Assembly: GCA_033807695.1 (NCBI GenBank)
Contig: CM066304.1
Coordinates: 2,356,001-2,420,000, forward strand
Direction: 5' to 3'
Source: Daedaleopsis sinensis
Lineage: Eukaryota > Basidiomycota > Agaricomycetes > Polyporales > Polyporaceae
Length of the DNA: 64,000 nucleotides
Part shown: positions 33,598-44,598 of the stretch, piece by piece
How positions within the stretch are numbered: position 1 is the first letter of the stretch
Layout: each line of letters opens with the position of its first letter
The notes under the pieces: generated by a model
The model's database searches: none
What the model was told of the DNA's origin: nothing
Seen by the model: the letters and a program-made list of their open reading frames with translations, nothing else
Translations under genes and position numbers: made by a program

Positions 33598-34922
33598 ATG
33601 CGCATGTGCCACGATCGCATCCAAACATACCGCGCACAAATCACGATCGAGGAGCTCCAGAAACAAGCCAAGCACCAGAAACAGACACACGCAAATCTCA
33701 TGAGAGTCTGCGAAAACCAGCTCGTCAAGGAGGCGATCATGCCGATTTCGCGGCTGTACGTGGATGCCAACGACCGTCCGCTGGTGGTGTACCTCGCTCA
33801 CTGCCTCGCCGATAGCAAGGTATGATCTTGATACCGCTATGTTGATGACACGAACATCAATTTGTTGCAGGCAGACCACATCAAAGACATAGCAGAGCAG
33901 TATGTCAGTCAAACCACCGACAACTTCAATCTTGCTTGCGAGGCCGGTGAGGCACATGTATACGATGGAATTCCGGTACGTCATATCACGCCTCCCGGCC
34001 CCTTTGTCCTGGTTTAAGGGCGTACAACAGCTTGATATCCTCGAAGACTATCATGCATCCACACAGCGGCTCGTGTCGAAACTGACTCCACATCTCCGAC
34101 AGAGTGACGCACGCCACCCAGAAGACCGAGCAAATCTGGAGACCTATGTCCACAGATTCATAGATCCCGACACTGGTGAGGAGACGGGCAAGCACTGCGG
34201 TGTTCTGCACCTCGTGCATGCATGGACTGCGCAAGGGCACGACCGCGGGGTACGTACTTTGCATGTCCTGCATGGACTCAACAATGATGTTGATGGATCG
34301 TTTAGCCTCTAACGGCGTCAGCGGACATGCTAGGTTCCAACGTGGCTTGCGCGGTAGAAGTTCAAACATACTTCTATGCTACACGCAAAGTCGCGCTGAT
34401 TTTGTCAGAAATGTTCCGCAAATTTTTTCCCGCAGAATATCAGCGCTATCGCAAGGCGTTCAATGCTGGTGTCTGGCTCGAGCAGGATCCAGGGCCATGG
34501 GGCGGGCGCGCAATTGTTTACAAGCTTGACCTGGCCCTCCATTGGGACAAAGGCGATGGAGGTCCTACCGCCACGTTCCCAGTGGGGTTCTTCGAGGGTG
34601 GCGTGATGGAGATTCCACAATTGCGAGCTCGATTGAGGTGTGTTAGATCCATACTCACACACGAACCAGGAATACTCACCGGCCGCACAGATATTCACCC
34701 CGGGATGTCCTCATATTGCTCTCGGGATTGCTCGCTCATCGTATCACCCCGTGGACCGCGATTGCCCCTCCGCCCACTTCTACGAACGGATGTAACCTAG
34801 GTCGCATCGGCAGTGTCTTCTTTTTCAAGAAGATTCCCTTGGAACGGTTAGAGCATCATCAACCGCTGTGGGGGAAGAAGACTGCATATGGGCAGTACGA
34901 ACGTTTGACTAGTACTACATAG
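33598..34922 (+). CDS. 2OG-Fe(II) oxygenase-like gene beside element A (5' end uncertain)
   Basis: Multi-exon plus-strand gene. ATG 33598 is the first in-frame start of a clear exon (QTYRAQITIEELQKQAK; RLYVDANDRPLVVYLAHC), but coding-like sequence extends upstream toward the end of element A at 33365, so the true start may have been removed. Middle: FRKFFPAEYQRYRKAF and QDPGPWGGRAIVYKLDL. Iron site: HxD in LALHWDKGDGGPTATF, followed by VGFFEGGVMEIPQL, then the distal His in LLSGLLAHRITPW after a short intron, and GRIGSVFFFKK. This order matches the double-stranded beta-helix 2OGFeDO oxygenases common in Agaricomycetes, related to the TET/JBP/AlkB group but distinct from the transposon dioxygenases here. 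Substrate unknown. Stop TAG at 34920-34922. Confidence 0.65.
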
Positions 34923-36739
34923 TATAAGCTCCAAGCTCAGGTCCGAATTCGATCTCATTGTTCTGACCCATGAACCCCAAGAACCCTGGTGACTTTGCAG
35001 CTAAACCACACCACGTGCGCCGGCATCGTGCAGTCACCGCAGTAACTCTGTGCGCGGTAATTGTGTGCCCACGCTGTCGTGCTAGGTCTACACGCCCGCG
35101 TCCGAATATATATATTGTATATACAGCCTGGTGACAACAGTCGCCGGTGAGGCTACAGATGGACAGTAACCCAGAGGCATATTGCCGAGAAGGGTGCGAT
35201 GTGTGCCGTAGCAGGTCCGGCGAGGCTCCACATCAAACCCATCGTGGGAGCCAAGGCGCAAAGAACAGTGCGGTGTGGTAGCGGCTTGTAAATAGCAAAC
35301 ATGCGGAGGGGTTGCGGGGACATGTGCAGCTCCGCGCCCCGGACCACTGTGCAGAGCACAGAGTCGTGCTTGATTTCGCGATTGGTACGTGAAGGTCAAC
35401 ATTGAAGAAATAATAGAGCGCAGCAGGTCAGAAGGAAAATGGTGAATAACAACATATGTTGCGGAACGTGTCCGTGCTTTCACGGGATTAATAAACAGTA
35501 CGGAGAAACTAAGTACATTATTATTTGAATTGCGGGGAAGGGGTCCACACTCATGTTGGAGGAACTATAGACCATGCGGAGGTGCGGAGGTGCGGCGTAA
35601 CGTTTACGAATGTGCGGACCGCAGGCCGTCAGGGAGTGCGTAGCGCACTGCTGCGATGAGCGGAACAAAGAGTACAGATACGAGGCAGAAGAAGTGGTAC
35701 ACACGTTAAGGTGAAGTGGTTGCCTTGAACATGCGGAGCAACTAAATATATGCGAAGGAGATCTGCACCGTCACCAAAATACGGGTGGGGATGGATGATA
35801 TCTGCGGAGCGCCGCCGCTTGAATCAAGGTGTGCCAAGAATACAATATCAGGTAGCACTCCGAAGCTGCGCGTAAATAGCGAATATTTTCGGATGTGCGG
35901 TGCGCAGCATGGTGCGCTCCCCGGAGCGCACCGTGAGGCTATGGTGTTGTAGTGTGAGTAACTGAATAATGACACGAGAATGTGCGAAACCTTAAGAAGG
36001 TCTTACTATCAGTAACACTATCACAAACATTGGTGAACCGAAAGTAAGAACCTTTATAATATGGTCAACGGGCCATAACAAAGTGGACTTAAAATATAGG
36101 GAAAGCCGTCCGCCCGCCCCAGCTCAGATGATGTCATCTTTTGGGAGAGATAAAAATATGCCAAGCGCCGGTCCAGGTCCGCCGGACAGTCCACCGGACT
36201 TCGCACCAAATTGCCTATGTTCTCGTGCTTCCGAGTAACTTCCTGCAGCATTTAGGGCATACACAAGTACAAATCTGAAGGAGTCTGGACAGCTGGCAAT
36301 GACACGTACAACTGGCATTGCACATTTGCTCAGTCAGTGGGAGCCAGTTCACTGCCGGAGGATGCTTGTAATTTGTAAGATGCATTAGCGTATGTGGATT
36401 AGTGTCAAGCAAAAATAAGCTGTGTTTGAAAAACATTCCCACGTACACCGGAATGTGTGACAAGCGCTGGCCTGAATGTCATACAGAAAGAACAATTTCT
36501 TTGTTCCTCATCAATTGTAATCTTCTCCTAGGTTATTGATATGTTGGGTGTCCAAGTCATTCATATCGCCGGCGGACATGTTCAAAACATTATCGTCACT
36601 GCTTCTCATTCTCCTACACATAGCGGAATAATCATCTTAGGTGTCGTTACTTCAATACCTTTTTCTGCCTCATTGTCAATTTTTTCTTCTCGGACAATCC
36701 AATCCAATTATACAATAACATGTCATTGTATACAGCTGG
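34923..36739. other. Gene-poor repeat-like region
   Basis: No gene found. Between about 35200 and 35960 there are scattered repeats of an AT/GC mosaic (gtaaatagc..., tgcggaggtgcgg, gtgcggtgcgcagcat) in both orientations, typical of decayed transposon or MITE sequence. From 36540 the sequence looks like the eroded downstream part of the Helitron gene. Confidence 0.5.
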
Positions 36740-38380
36740 TCACCACTTGTAGTCTAGTACTGGAGATAACGCCACAACTTCAGTCTGCTCGTTATTCATC
36801 GACCTTTTACTCAGCATAACTTTAGTGTTGCCTTCTTCGCCTATTGCAGAAGAGTTGGGCCAAGACTTCATAACTTCATAAGTGTAGCCTTTCCAGAAAC
36901 ACACTCTAAATTTGTGACTAGTGTAGTGATTGGGATGCTTCAAAAGGTACATTGAAGCCATAGGACCCCCTATCTCCGAAGCCGCAGCCAAGGCATTCAC
37001 TATTTTTGTAATAAGTTTTTGCCCCTTGTTGGTAGAGGAATCTTTACCTTCTATGATCTCTGTATTTTTATCGAACACTTTTTGAACCACTTGAAACATG
37101 ACATGGGGTTTCAGGGGTGTCTTGGTTATATAGTCTGCAACATAGGCTATTACGGACTTCAGAGCCATTCCAGACAATAAACTGGTAACATCATGGTTAC
37201 ATCTCAGCATATATGTCACTGAAGGCATGAATGTGTTCAACCATGCTTCCCCTTTCTTCAATATTAACGCGCCGCTGTCAGGGTCCACTTTAGTCTCAGT
37301 ATGCACTTTGCATGGGAAGTGTGCTTTGCACACACTTGTCTTGGAATCCTTGCAACCTTTGTTGTCATATTCCGTTATTTGCTTGTTATTATCGCTGTCG
37401 GACACTGCTATTGTTTTGCCATCCCGATCTCTTGTGTACTTCAACCCTGTACTGCACTGCCTGCATTTATGTGGATTCAATTTGTAAAGTAGCTCGTCAA
37501 CCTCGCTCACATACTGCTTCAACCATGATCTGTAGTCCATACATTGTGTACAACTATCTACACAACTCTCGTGCATCGGGCATTTATGTGGTGGTACAAT
37601 AGTATGTGGTGGTACAATAGGTAGTGTTTTCGTTGGACAGACCAGAGCCGGCTCGTCACATGTATATTTCTTGCATTGTTCTGAAATTTGCTCCATGTTG
37701 TCATCTACAAATTCGCCTTGATGGGCACTTTCTAGATATTCAACCATAGCCTTCTGAAAATCGGAAGCAGGATCCATGATACACTGGCGGATCTGCTGAG
37801 GGGTTAGAGCATTCTTTATCCACACTAACAGGTGCAAATGTAGAGTCAATCTTCCTTGCTGTTCCACAGTGCCGTAATATCCCGCTGTTTCTCCGTATAA
37901 TCTGGGATAATCTGTACCGACACCTAGTACATGCTTAAGAAATAATTCAACCATGACCTTGAAGAATCTGGTTCCCGTGACCAGATTGTTAGTGATAAGT
38001 CTCAATCTTTTATTAGGATCCCTAACTTTTGGAGTATATGTCAAATCTGTATCTGCAAAGTAGAGTGCTAGTGGATGCTTGACATCAGTCAGCGCAAATG
38101 TAATGAACCAGGATGAAGCACCAAGACGATCCACCAACGACCAGATCTCATTTCTCATGTACTTCTTTGATGTTACTGACCCTTGCACCTTGTAATTTAT
38201 GTGATCAAGGTCAGATAATAGCTTAAAGCAGTCCTTTTCCTCGTCGTTTTCCAGGCTTGAAGCTACCCTGTTTCAATTTTTCCACCAAGGACGATACAGT
38301 GCTGTCTTTGATAGATAATTTTCAGTTCGCGATCTCATGGAACCTTTTCTTATCTGCCAATAGATAACCGGCTCTAGTGG
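36740..38380 (-). pseudogene. Helitron Rep (HUH endonuclease) fragment
   Basis: The Helitron_like_N/Rep part of a RepHel protein, which nicks and rejoins single-stranded DNA in rolling-circle transposition. Visible: VTSKKYMRNEIWSLVDRLGASSWFITF; the HUH motif (GRLTLHLHLLVWI); a zinc-binding-like Cys region (KCPMHESC, KCRQC, CKAHFPC); and the two-tyrosine nuclease motif (AYVADYITK). Upstream at about 38250 a frameshift separates this frame from LVEKLKQGSFKPG, and a TGA lies a little further upstream (KRFHEIAN then stop). At the 3' end TGA (36740-36742) stands in SPVLDYKW-stop-PAVYNDMLLYNW, where the family reads on. The helicase domain is missing. The 5' side ends at 38380 against a KDZ-type terminus. 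Confidence 0.8.
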
Positions 38381-38600
38381 CAGCAGCTGTTGTAGTTCTG
38401 ATGTATTATGAACAGGTACTTTGTCTAAGCCTTATCTATAAAGAATGGGATGTGGGGGTGTCTACGCCATGTGGTGCCATGTGGCTGCCATGTGCCCCAC
38501 CGAGCCTGCAAGGCCCTGTTTGGCGTGCCGAGCTTGCGAGGTGCCCTCTGCCCGACTGTCTTTGCCGAGCTTGCGAGGCGAATCCTACGTATTAGTATTG
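38381..38600 (+). repeat. Solitary KDZ-type terminus
   Basis: CAGCAGCTGTTGTAG followed by TTCTGATGTATTATGAACAGGT matches the transposase-proximal ends of elements A and B (CAGCAGG/C-TGTTGTAGTTCTGA...GTAT...ACAGGTACTT) over about 45 bases, then diverges into GC-rich repeats (GCCGAGCTTGCGAGG twice). No inverted partner or transposase is seen to the right, so it is a solo end or a badly truncated third subfamily copy. Confidence 0.75.
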
Positions 38601-39872
38601 AATTCACTCATCTACACAACACAGGCAATCCTCGGTGCCTCACGGGCATGGGACTGGCAGGTAAAAGTACTCTGTGATTTTTAGGCTGATAGTTTTGTTA
38701 TATGCCAGGTTAAGTAGTACAGTCAAATTTAGGCACGAAAATCCGTAGTTTGAACATCAATGAAGTGTGGGTCGGTAAAAAGTACTATAGCTTCAAATGG
38801 GTAGTGTCGTCACACTAATATCTACCTCACCAGCATGGGTAGATTGAAGAGCACAACACAACATGCCGGGATAAGTATAAGTAGATAACTCACTATAAGA
38901 CGGGGGTACTACCTGACGGGCCGAGTTCACTTAGTAACGGGTTGAACACAATATAAGTAAAGACAATTTACCAATATCCCCAGGGACCCAGTGAACGGGC
39001 TCAACTTTCAAGTATGCAAAGTTATTGTCAGACCTATATGGTCATGCGAACTCAACCAGTACTACAATAATAACCTGCCCATGATGCCAATAAGTCACTG
39101 TGTACTACTTATCTGAATGATTAAAAGCCGAGTCAATGCGCACACCGGCTACATTATTGAATATCTGAAGGCGAAGCCTTCATGCACCTTCCTCATGTTT
39201 AAACAATGAGCCGAAGGCGATATCCCACAGTGGCAAAGCCACGGGTCGTAAACTAGTTGCAATAGGAACAGGCAGGGCATATGATGTATTACAAAGCCCC
39301 GGGGAGGTCCTGGGCACGGTCAGCTTGGCAAACCCAATTAGGCAAAAGGGTGCAAAATGCTTGATATCTGGCAAATTAAGCACATCAAAGGCTTATCTCT
39401 ATAGATAATAGCACTATTAGGCCTGTCCTGGGCGCACCTTTGGGCACTCATTTTCGTTCCAGCATTCCCACACCTCCTGCACCTGATTAGGTAATTTGCT
39501 GGGGGGCTACTATAGGTGGGGGATTGGTTCCACTATTGCTCCCTCAATTTTGGATGGATTTGGATGGTTGTAGGTGCATTGGAAAGGTATTGTAAGGGCC
39601 ATTCAAGCACATTATAGAGGGGGTATACTCTAGCTACATGCATGCTATAAATTGCAACCTGATAGACATAAATGCAGGTTTTGAATGGGGTATAGCCTAC
39701 TTAGTTCTAGGTGGACATGTGGGTGTTCTATCTTCTTAGAATACAGTACAAGAGCACTCTCCAACAAGCCCATGATCATAGAATTTCATCCAGTGGTTGG
39801 GGAGATATACTTTCCCTGCCCCATAAGGAGGAGGAGGGGTCAGTGTATCTCCACTAATTATGGTCAGAATTC
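38601..39872. other. Gene-free AT-rich stretch
   Basis: No supportable gene. It may contain the eroded 5' part of the neighbouring gypsy element, but no gag, protease or LTR could be recognised. Confidence 0.5.
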
Positions 39873-42340
39873 TTTCCAGTCTTTTGAAATACACTCTACA
39901 TCCAGTGCCTCCGAGAGCAGCAAATGTACCTCAGCAAGTCCAAACTGGACCTATACTCCGAGAGCATGGACTGCCTTGGTCATCTAATAGATGACAAAGG
40001 ACTACACGCTGACTCGGACAAGATGGCTCGCATCCGTGACTGGAGGCCCATGAGATCGTTGAACGAAGTTCAACAATTTCTTGGCCTCGTACAGTACCTG
40101 GCCCACTTCTTGCCCGACGTGTCTGCATACACGTCGCCGCTCGAGTCTATATGCAGGAATGGGAAACCTTTCCACTGGAGACTGATCCACCAAGCGTGCT
40201 TGAACCGGATCAAGGCTCTGGCGTGCAAGGTACCCATATTGAAGCCCATAGACCCCAAATCGGACGAACCGATTTGGGTGATCACAGACGCTTCAGTATA
40301 TGGGGTTGGAGCCATCTATGGACAAGGACCCGACTGGCGGATGTGTCGCCCAACCGGGTTCATGTCCAAGAAATTCTCATCGGCACAGCGATTGTATCAC
40401 ACCTATGAGCAGGAAGCACTAGGTGTGATCGAGGCACTGATGAAGTGGGAGGACAGGCTGATTGGTCGCAAGTTCTTCATCGTGACCGACCATAAGGCCC
40501 TCACGAAGCTGAAGACAGCATCGAGAGAGACCAAAAGTGGCCAGATCATACAATGGACCGAGTTCTTGGATCGTTTCGACGCGCAGGTTGTGCACGTCAA
40601 AGGAGAGCAGAACAAGGTCGCGGACTGCCTCTCGCGGTATTACGAGAACAATGGGGCAGACGACTTCCATCCAGTCGAGGAGTACGTCAACGCGAATGTC
40701 CGCCTCAACCCAGAACTGGACGATCTGCCTGAAGCGCAGAGGAAGGAGTTGACTGCAGACATGGAGGTTCGAGCGATGTCGCTTCGCCCCCCACATCCCC
40801 ATAAGGTCGACCCCAATAATGTCGCCGAGTGGCCCTTGAAACAGACTAGGAAGCTGTGCGACAAGGTTGAGCCACGTGAAGTGGAGGCAGCGGAAATGCA
40901 CGACACTGTCAGCGCCGTGGCATCCTGCCCCATACCAACCAATACTGCGACGCTGAAGCAGCGCTACGAGCTATCAGAGGTCACGGTATGGGACGCCATG
41001 CAGGATGGACCTCCACTCGCCACCGCGCTCCAGACCGACGACGAATTGATGAAATCAATTCGTGCCAGTTACGGAGCAGACACGCTGTCCAAGAAAATTA
41101 TAGAAAAACCTTCCGCATACCCAAACTTCACGGTTGAGGACGGACTCTTGTATGTCCATACTCGACTGGGGTTCCAATGCCTGTGCGTACCTCGCACGAA
41201 GCTCAAGGGTGGGCGACAATTGAACAAGATCGTCATCGACGCTAGGCATCGCACGATCGGGCACCTGGGACCTAGGAAAACCATCGAATACCTGTGTCGA
41301 TGGGTATGGTGGCCTTTGAGATCCAACAGTTCTGCGCTACATGCGAGACCTGCCAGATGTCAAAGACGAGTCCGCAACCACCCACGGGATGGTTACATTC
41401 GATGCCAATTCCGCTGTTCCCTTGGCAGTCAGCGGGAATGGACTTTTTGGGCCCATTCCCCAACGCCAACGGGTACAACTACATATGGGTGGTACTGTGT
41501 AGACTGACCAGAATGGTACACTTGATACCATGCCGTGTCACAGACACAGCTACGGACCTCGCTTACGTGTACATCCGCGAAGTCATACGACTTCATGGAG
41601 TACCCGAAACAATCGTATCGGACCGTGACTCTAAGTTTACATCGTGATTCTGGCAAGAGGTGCAACACCTACTAGGGATGCAGTTGCTCATGTCAACTGT
41701 GTTCCACCCGCAGATGGACGGAGTGTCAGAGCGTGCTATCAGAAACTTAGGACAGATCCTATGTTCGATAGTACAACCAGACCAGTCCGACTGGCAGGAG
41801 AAGCTCCCGCTAGTTGAATTTGCTATAAATTCAAGTGTTAGCTCTTCTACGGGGTACGCACCTTTCGAACTAATATACGGGTACATGCCCAAGATGTCGT
41901 CATTCCCGACGATATCTAGGGCTCTACCTGGGGCAAAAGCATTTGCAGAGCGCGCACAATTTAACCTGGAGCAGGTGCACGACGCGATCATCGAGAGTGG
42001 CGTCGTGGCGGCTCACCAGGCTAATTGGTGCCATGCAGCGGACCCTCCCCACTACAATGTTGGGGACTTAGTGTATCTATCCACTAAGAACCTGGTGTTG
42101 CCAAAAGGCAGGGCACACAAACTAGCCCCGAAGTACATTGGACCGTTTGCGATAATGTCGGCGCATAATGACACATCTCATTATACGCTTGACTTACCGG
42201 AAGAGCTGAGGAAGCGACGAGTGCATCCATCATTCCACTTGTCACTTCTGAAGCCGCATAACGCGAACAATGACGAACTATTCCCAGCTCGGGAAGCCAA
42301 GAAGTTTTACAACTTCGGCATGCCCGACGATCTGAAGTGA
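39873..42340 (+). pseudogene. Ty3/gypsy pol fragment (RT tail, RNase H, integrase), decayed
   Basis: Starts inside the reverse transcriptase (LREQQMYLSKSK, LDLYSESMDCLGHLIDD, RIRDWRPMRSLNEVQQFLGL). Then RNase H (WVITDASVYGVGAIYGQ; TYEQEALGVIEAL; FIVTDHKALTKLK; NKVADCLSR), an acidic linker, and integrase: zinc finger (ARHRTIGHLG ... CATCETC), first Asp in AGMDFLGPF, second Asp in ETIVSDRDSKF, Glu in GVSERAIRN, and a GPY/F-like module (KYIGPFAIM). A one-base frameshift near 41315 splits the zinc finger (WWP to EIQQF) and a TGA at 41645-41647 lies between the last two catalytic residues. The RT catalytic YxDD part, protease and gag are absent. It belongs to a gypsy lineage common in mushroom genomes. 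Confidence 0.85.
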
Positions 42341-42349
42341 CCCGTCAGG

Positions 42350-43076
42350 ATGCGCACACGCGAGAACCTCATCCCGGTTCCCCCCACTGTCCTCGTGATG
42401 CCGCAGGCCGCTGATGTTGTGGCGGAGACGTTCCTCGTGACGATCCTGCCCTTCGTGCCGCCCAGCATCATCAAGCGGTACGAGGAGTCCTCATTCTTCT
42501 GTGGCGTGATCGAGCTCCTCTCGATCAACGGTGTGTTCGAGTGGATCGTGCAGCAGGGGCAGTACGACATGCTCCTGGTGGAGATGACCCCTGTGCCCTA
42601 CCCCTACGACTGCCGCGGCCTATCCTACCATCACATTGCGGCGTGGATCACTGCGCACCCGGCACCCTCACACGGCGAGCTCACCGTGGCCCTCCACGCA
42701 TATGCGCGTCACACCCGCTGCCGGCTTGAGAACCTCCCCATCGGTGCCACTCGCTTCCCCTCTGTGCCTCGCGACACCCTCGACATCTGCCATGAGTCGC
42801 ATGCGTCCCGCATCCCGATGCGGGAGAACACGTTTGCATGCGCGGAGCGCGACTATACCACCCCGCCGGTCGAGGACATCATCATGGGAGAGGCGCCCGC
42901 ACAAATCGCGCCGCCACCCGCTCTCCCCTCCTTGTCAACAAGCAGCACGACCACATCTTCATCCTCATCTGCCACGCGCTGCCGCTTCCGCTCCCACTGC
43001 CGCACCCTCGTCATCCGCACCCGCCGCCGCCATTGCACTGCCCGCCACTTCCGCTCCTGCTACCTCCATGGACTAG
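42350..43076 (+). CDS. Extra ORF downstream of the old gypsy pol (frame change in tail)
   Basis: Begins 10 bases after the pol stop: MRTRENLIPVPPTVLVM. About 200 residues read as folded-protein-like sequence (VVAETFLVTILPFVPPSII; SINGVFEWIVQQGQYDMLLV; YDCRGLSYHHIAAWI), followed by a Ser/Thr/Pro-rich tail. The tail frame appears to shift by one base near 42975, after which an Ala/Ser-rich frame continues to a stop at about 43076. No known domain recognised. It probably belongs to the gypsy element as a third ORF, since a polypurine tract and LTR-like start for that element lie on the far side of the younger retrotransposon (57459-57480). Confidence 0.5.
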
Positions 43077-43085
43077 GGCTCACGC

Positions 43086-44046
43086 TGATGCGCCCCGTAG
43101 TGGCGCCAGCCCCGCTTTTCGCGCCATCGCCGATATACGGCGATGCCTACTACGACACGCTGGCCAGGACGGAGTCCCTGCCCTCGATCTCCCACTCCAG
43201 GACCACCACATCCCTCCGACAAGGCGGTCGGAGGGGACGCCTCATGCGGCCCACGCAGCGCGCGAGGCCTCCGGCCTCCAACGGGCGCAACACCCTTCCC
43301 TCCAACGGGCCGCGCCCGTAGGAGTCTTGCGAGTGTTCCCCGCGGCCCCGGCAGGAGGCTGGGCAGCAGCCTGAGGACCGCTCCGACACCCGAGACCAGA
43401 GCGGGCCGCAGTTTAGGTTACAGGCATCGTGCGGGACCGATGACACGCTAGTCGCAGGCGGAGGCGGCGGTGCAGGGGTCCAGGCGTAGCCGTTCCTGAC
43501 CGTTCTACGAGACCAGGCGGTAGGACCCGACTGGCGCCCAGGCCGAGGGTTTAGCCACGGTTCCGCCTCCTCGCGGAACTGCGACAAGGCGGGTTCGAGG
43601 TAGTTTCAGGAGACACTGGAGAGTAGGGCAGAGGGTTACGAGCGGGCGGACCACGCTGGAGGCTCCGGATTGGACGAGGTTCGAGGTACCGCACGGGACG
43701 GTAGCAGTAGATAGGATGCCCGCGTACAGGACTTGTAGGCTCAGATCCCCCATCCCCCACATCCATACAGGCGCGAGCCCAGCGGTCCGACGCACTCGAC
43801 GACCTCGCTGTCGAGCCCGTCCTCGGTGTGATCTCCTTCGAGCCCCGTCCTTCCACGTGCTCCGCCCGTCGTAGTTCCCTGTCCCCTTCTCGATCCCTCG
43901 CTCTCCGGCCTTCGACGTGCGCGTCTCGTCGTAGTTGTTCGTTCCAGTTGCTCGGGAACCAGAGGTCCACCTCGCACCCTTCGGAGTGTCTGCCCGGTGT
44001 TGTGTCTGCTGGGTTTTCCTAGTAGATCGCCGGTGCCCTCCCATCA
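43086..44046 (+). repeat. 5' LTR of the young gypsy element (MITE-free)
   Basis: TG...CA ends, 961 bases. It retains the intact sequence ATCCCCCACATCCATACAGG around 43750, the empty site of the MITE found in the other LTR. Open frames inside it are not supported as genes. Confidence 0.92.
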
Positions 44047-44048
44047 CT

Positions 44049-44066
44049 TGGAGCCCACCGCGAGGG
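44049..44066 (+). promoter_or_regulatory. Primer binding site
   Basis: TGGAGCCCACCGCGAGGG two bases after the 5' LTR; TGG complements the 3' CCA of the tRNA primer for minus-strand DNA synthesis. The tRNA species cannot be named without the tRNA set of this genome. Confidence 0.6.
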
Positions 44067-44598
44067 GATATTCTCTGCTACCTCTGAGGTCAAGCTGCAA
44101 CCTACGCTACGACCGGTCCCTGACCCCGCACTCCCCCGAAGCACCACGTCCGGCTCCCGCCCTCCTCGACCGCCGCCCACGGAAGAACCCCGGCCCGTCT
44201 CCCAGCGCAGTGCCTCTCCTCTGACTGACCTCGACGAGCTTCCCGAGACGGAGGACCACCCCGCGCCAGTACCTCCTGCCACCTCTCGCGCTCGCCGCAC
44301 ATCCACCTCCGTCCCGCCGCGCGTCCCGGCTCCGCGGACTACACAGAACTCGCGAAGAGCTGCTGCGACTGCGGTCGCCCCCGGATTCGACGCTCCCACC
44401 GCCTCCGCCGTACGACGAGCTGGTAGAGAACCGACTCCACGAGCTCCCTTCCCTAGCGTAGCACCCCCGGCCCCTCGAGTTCCCCCTACGTCCAGCGCAT
44501 CCCGCCGTACAACTGCACCTCCGCCGCCGCCCGCACAGCAACCCTCCCAATCGACCGCCCCGATTCCCCTGCTTCCTCCTGCAGCGACTGTACCCACC

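Noticed and set aside
35000..36000. CRISPR-like or satellite array from the scattered tgcgga/gtaaatagc repeats
   Set aside because: Spacing is irregular, orientation mixed, and this is eukaryotic DNA; they look like decayed repeats, not an array.
43089..44224. ORFs inside the 5' LTR and leader (for example 43150-43587 minus, 43505-44047 minus)
   Set aside because: They are duplicated in the other LTR, lack domains, and in the 3' LTR some are broken by the MITE without sign of selection.
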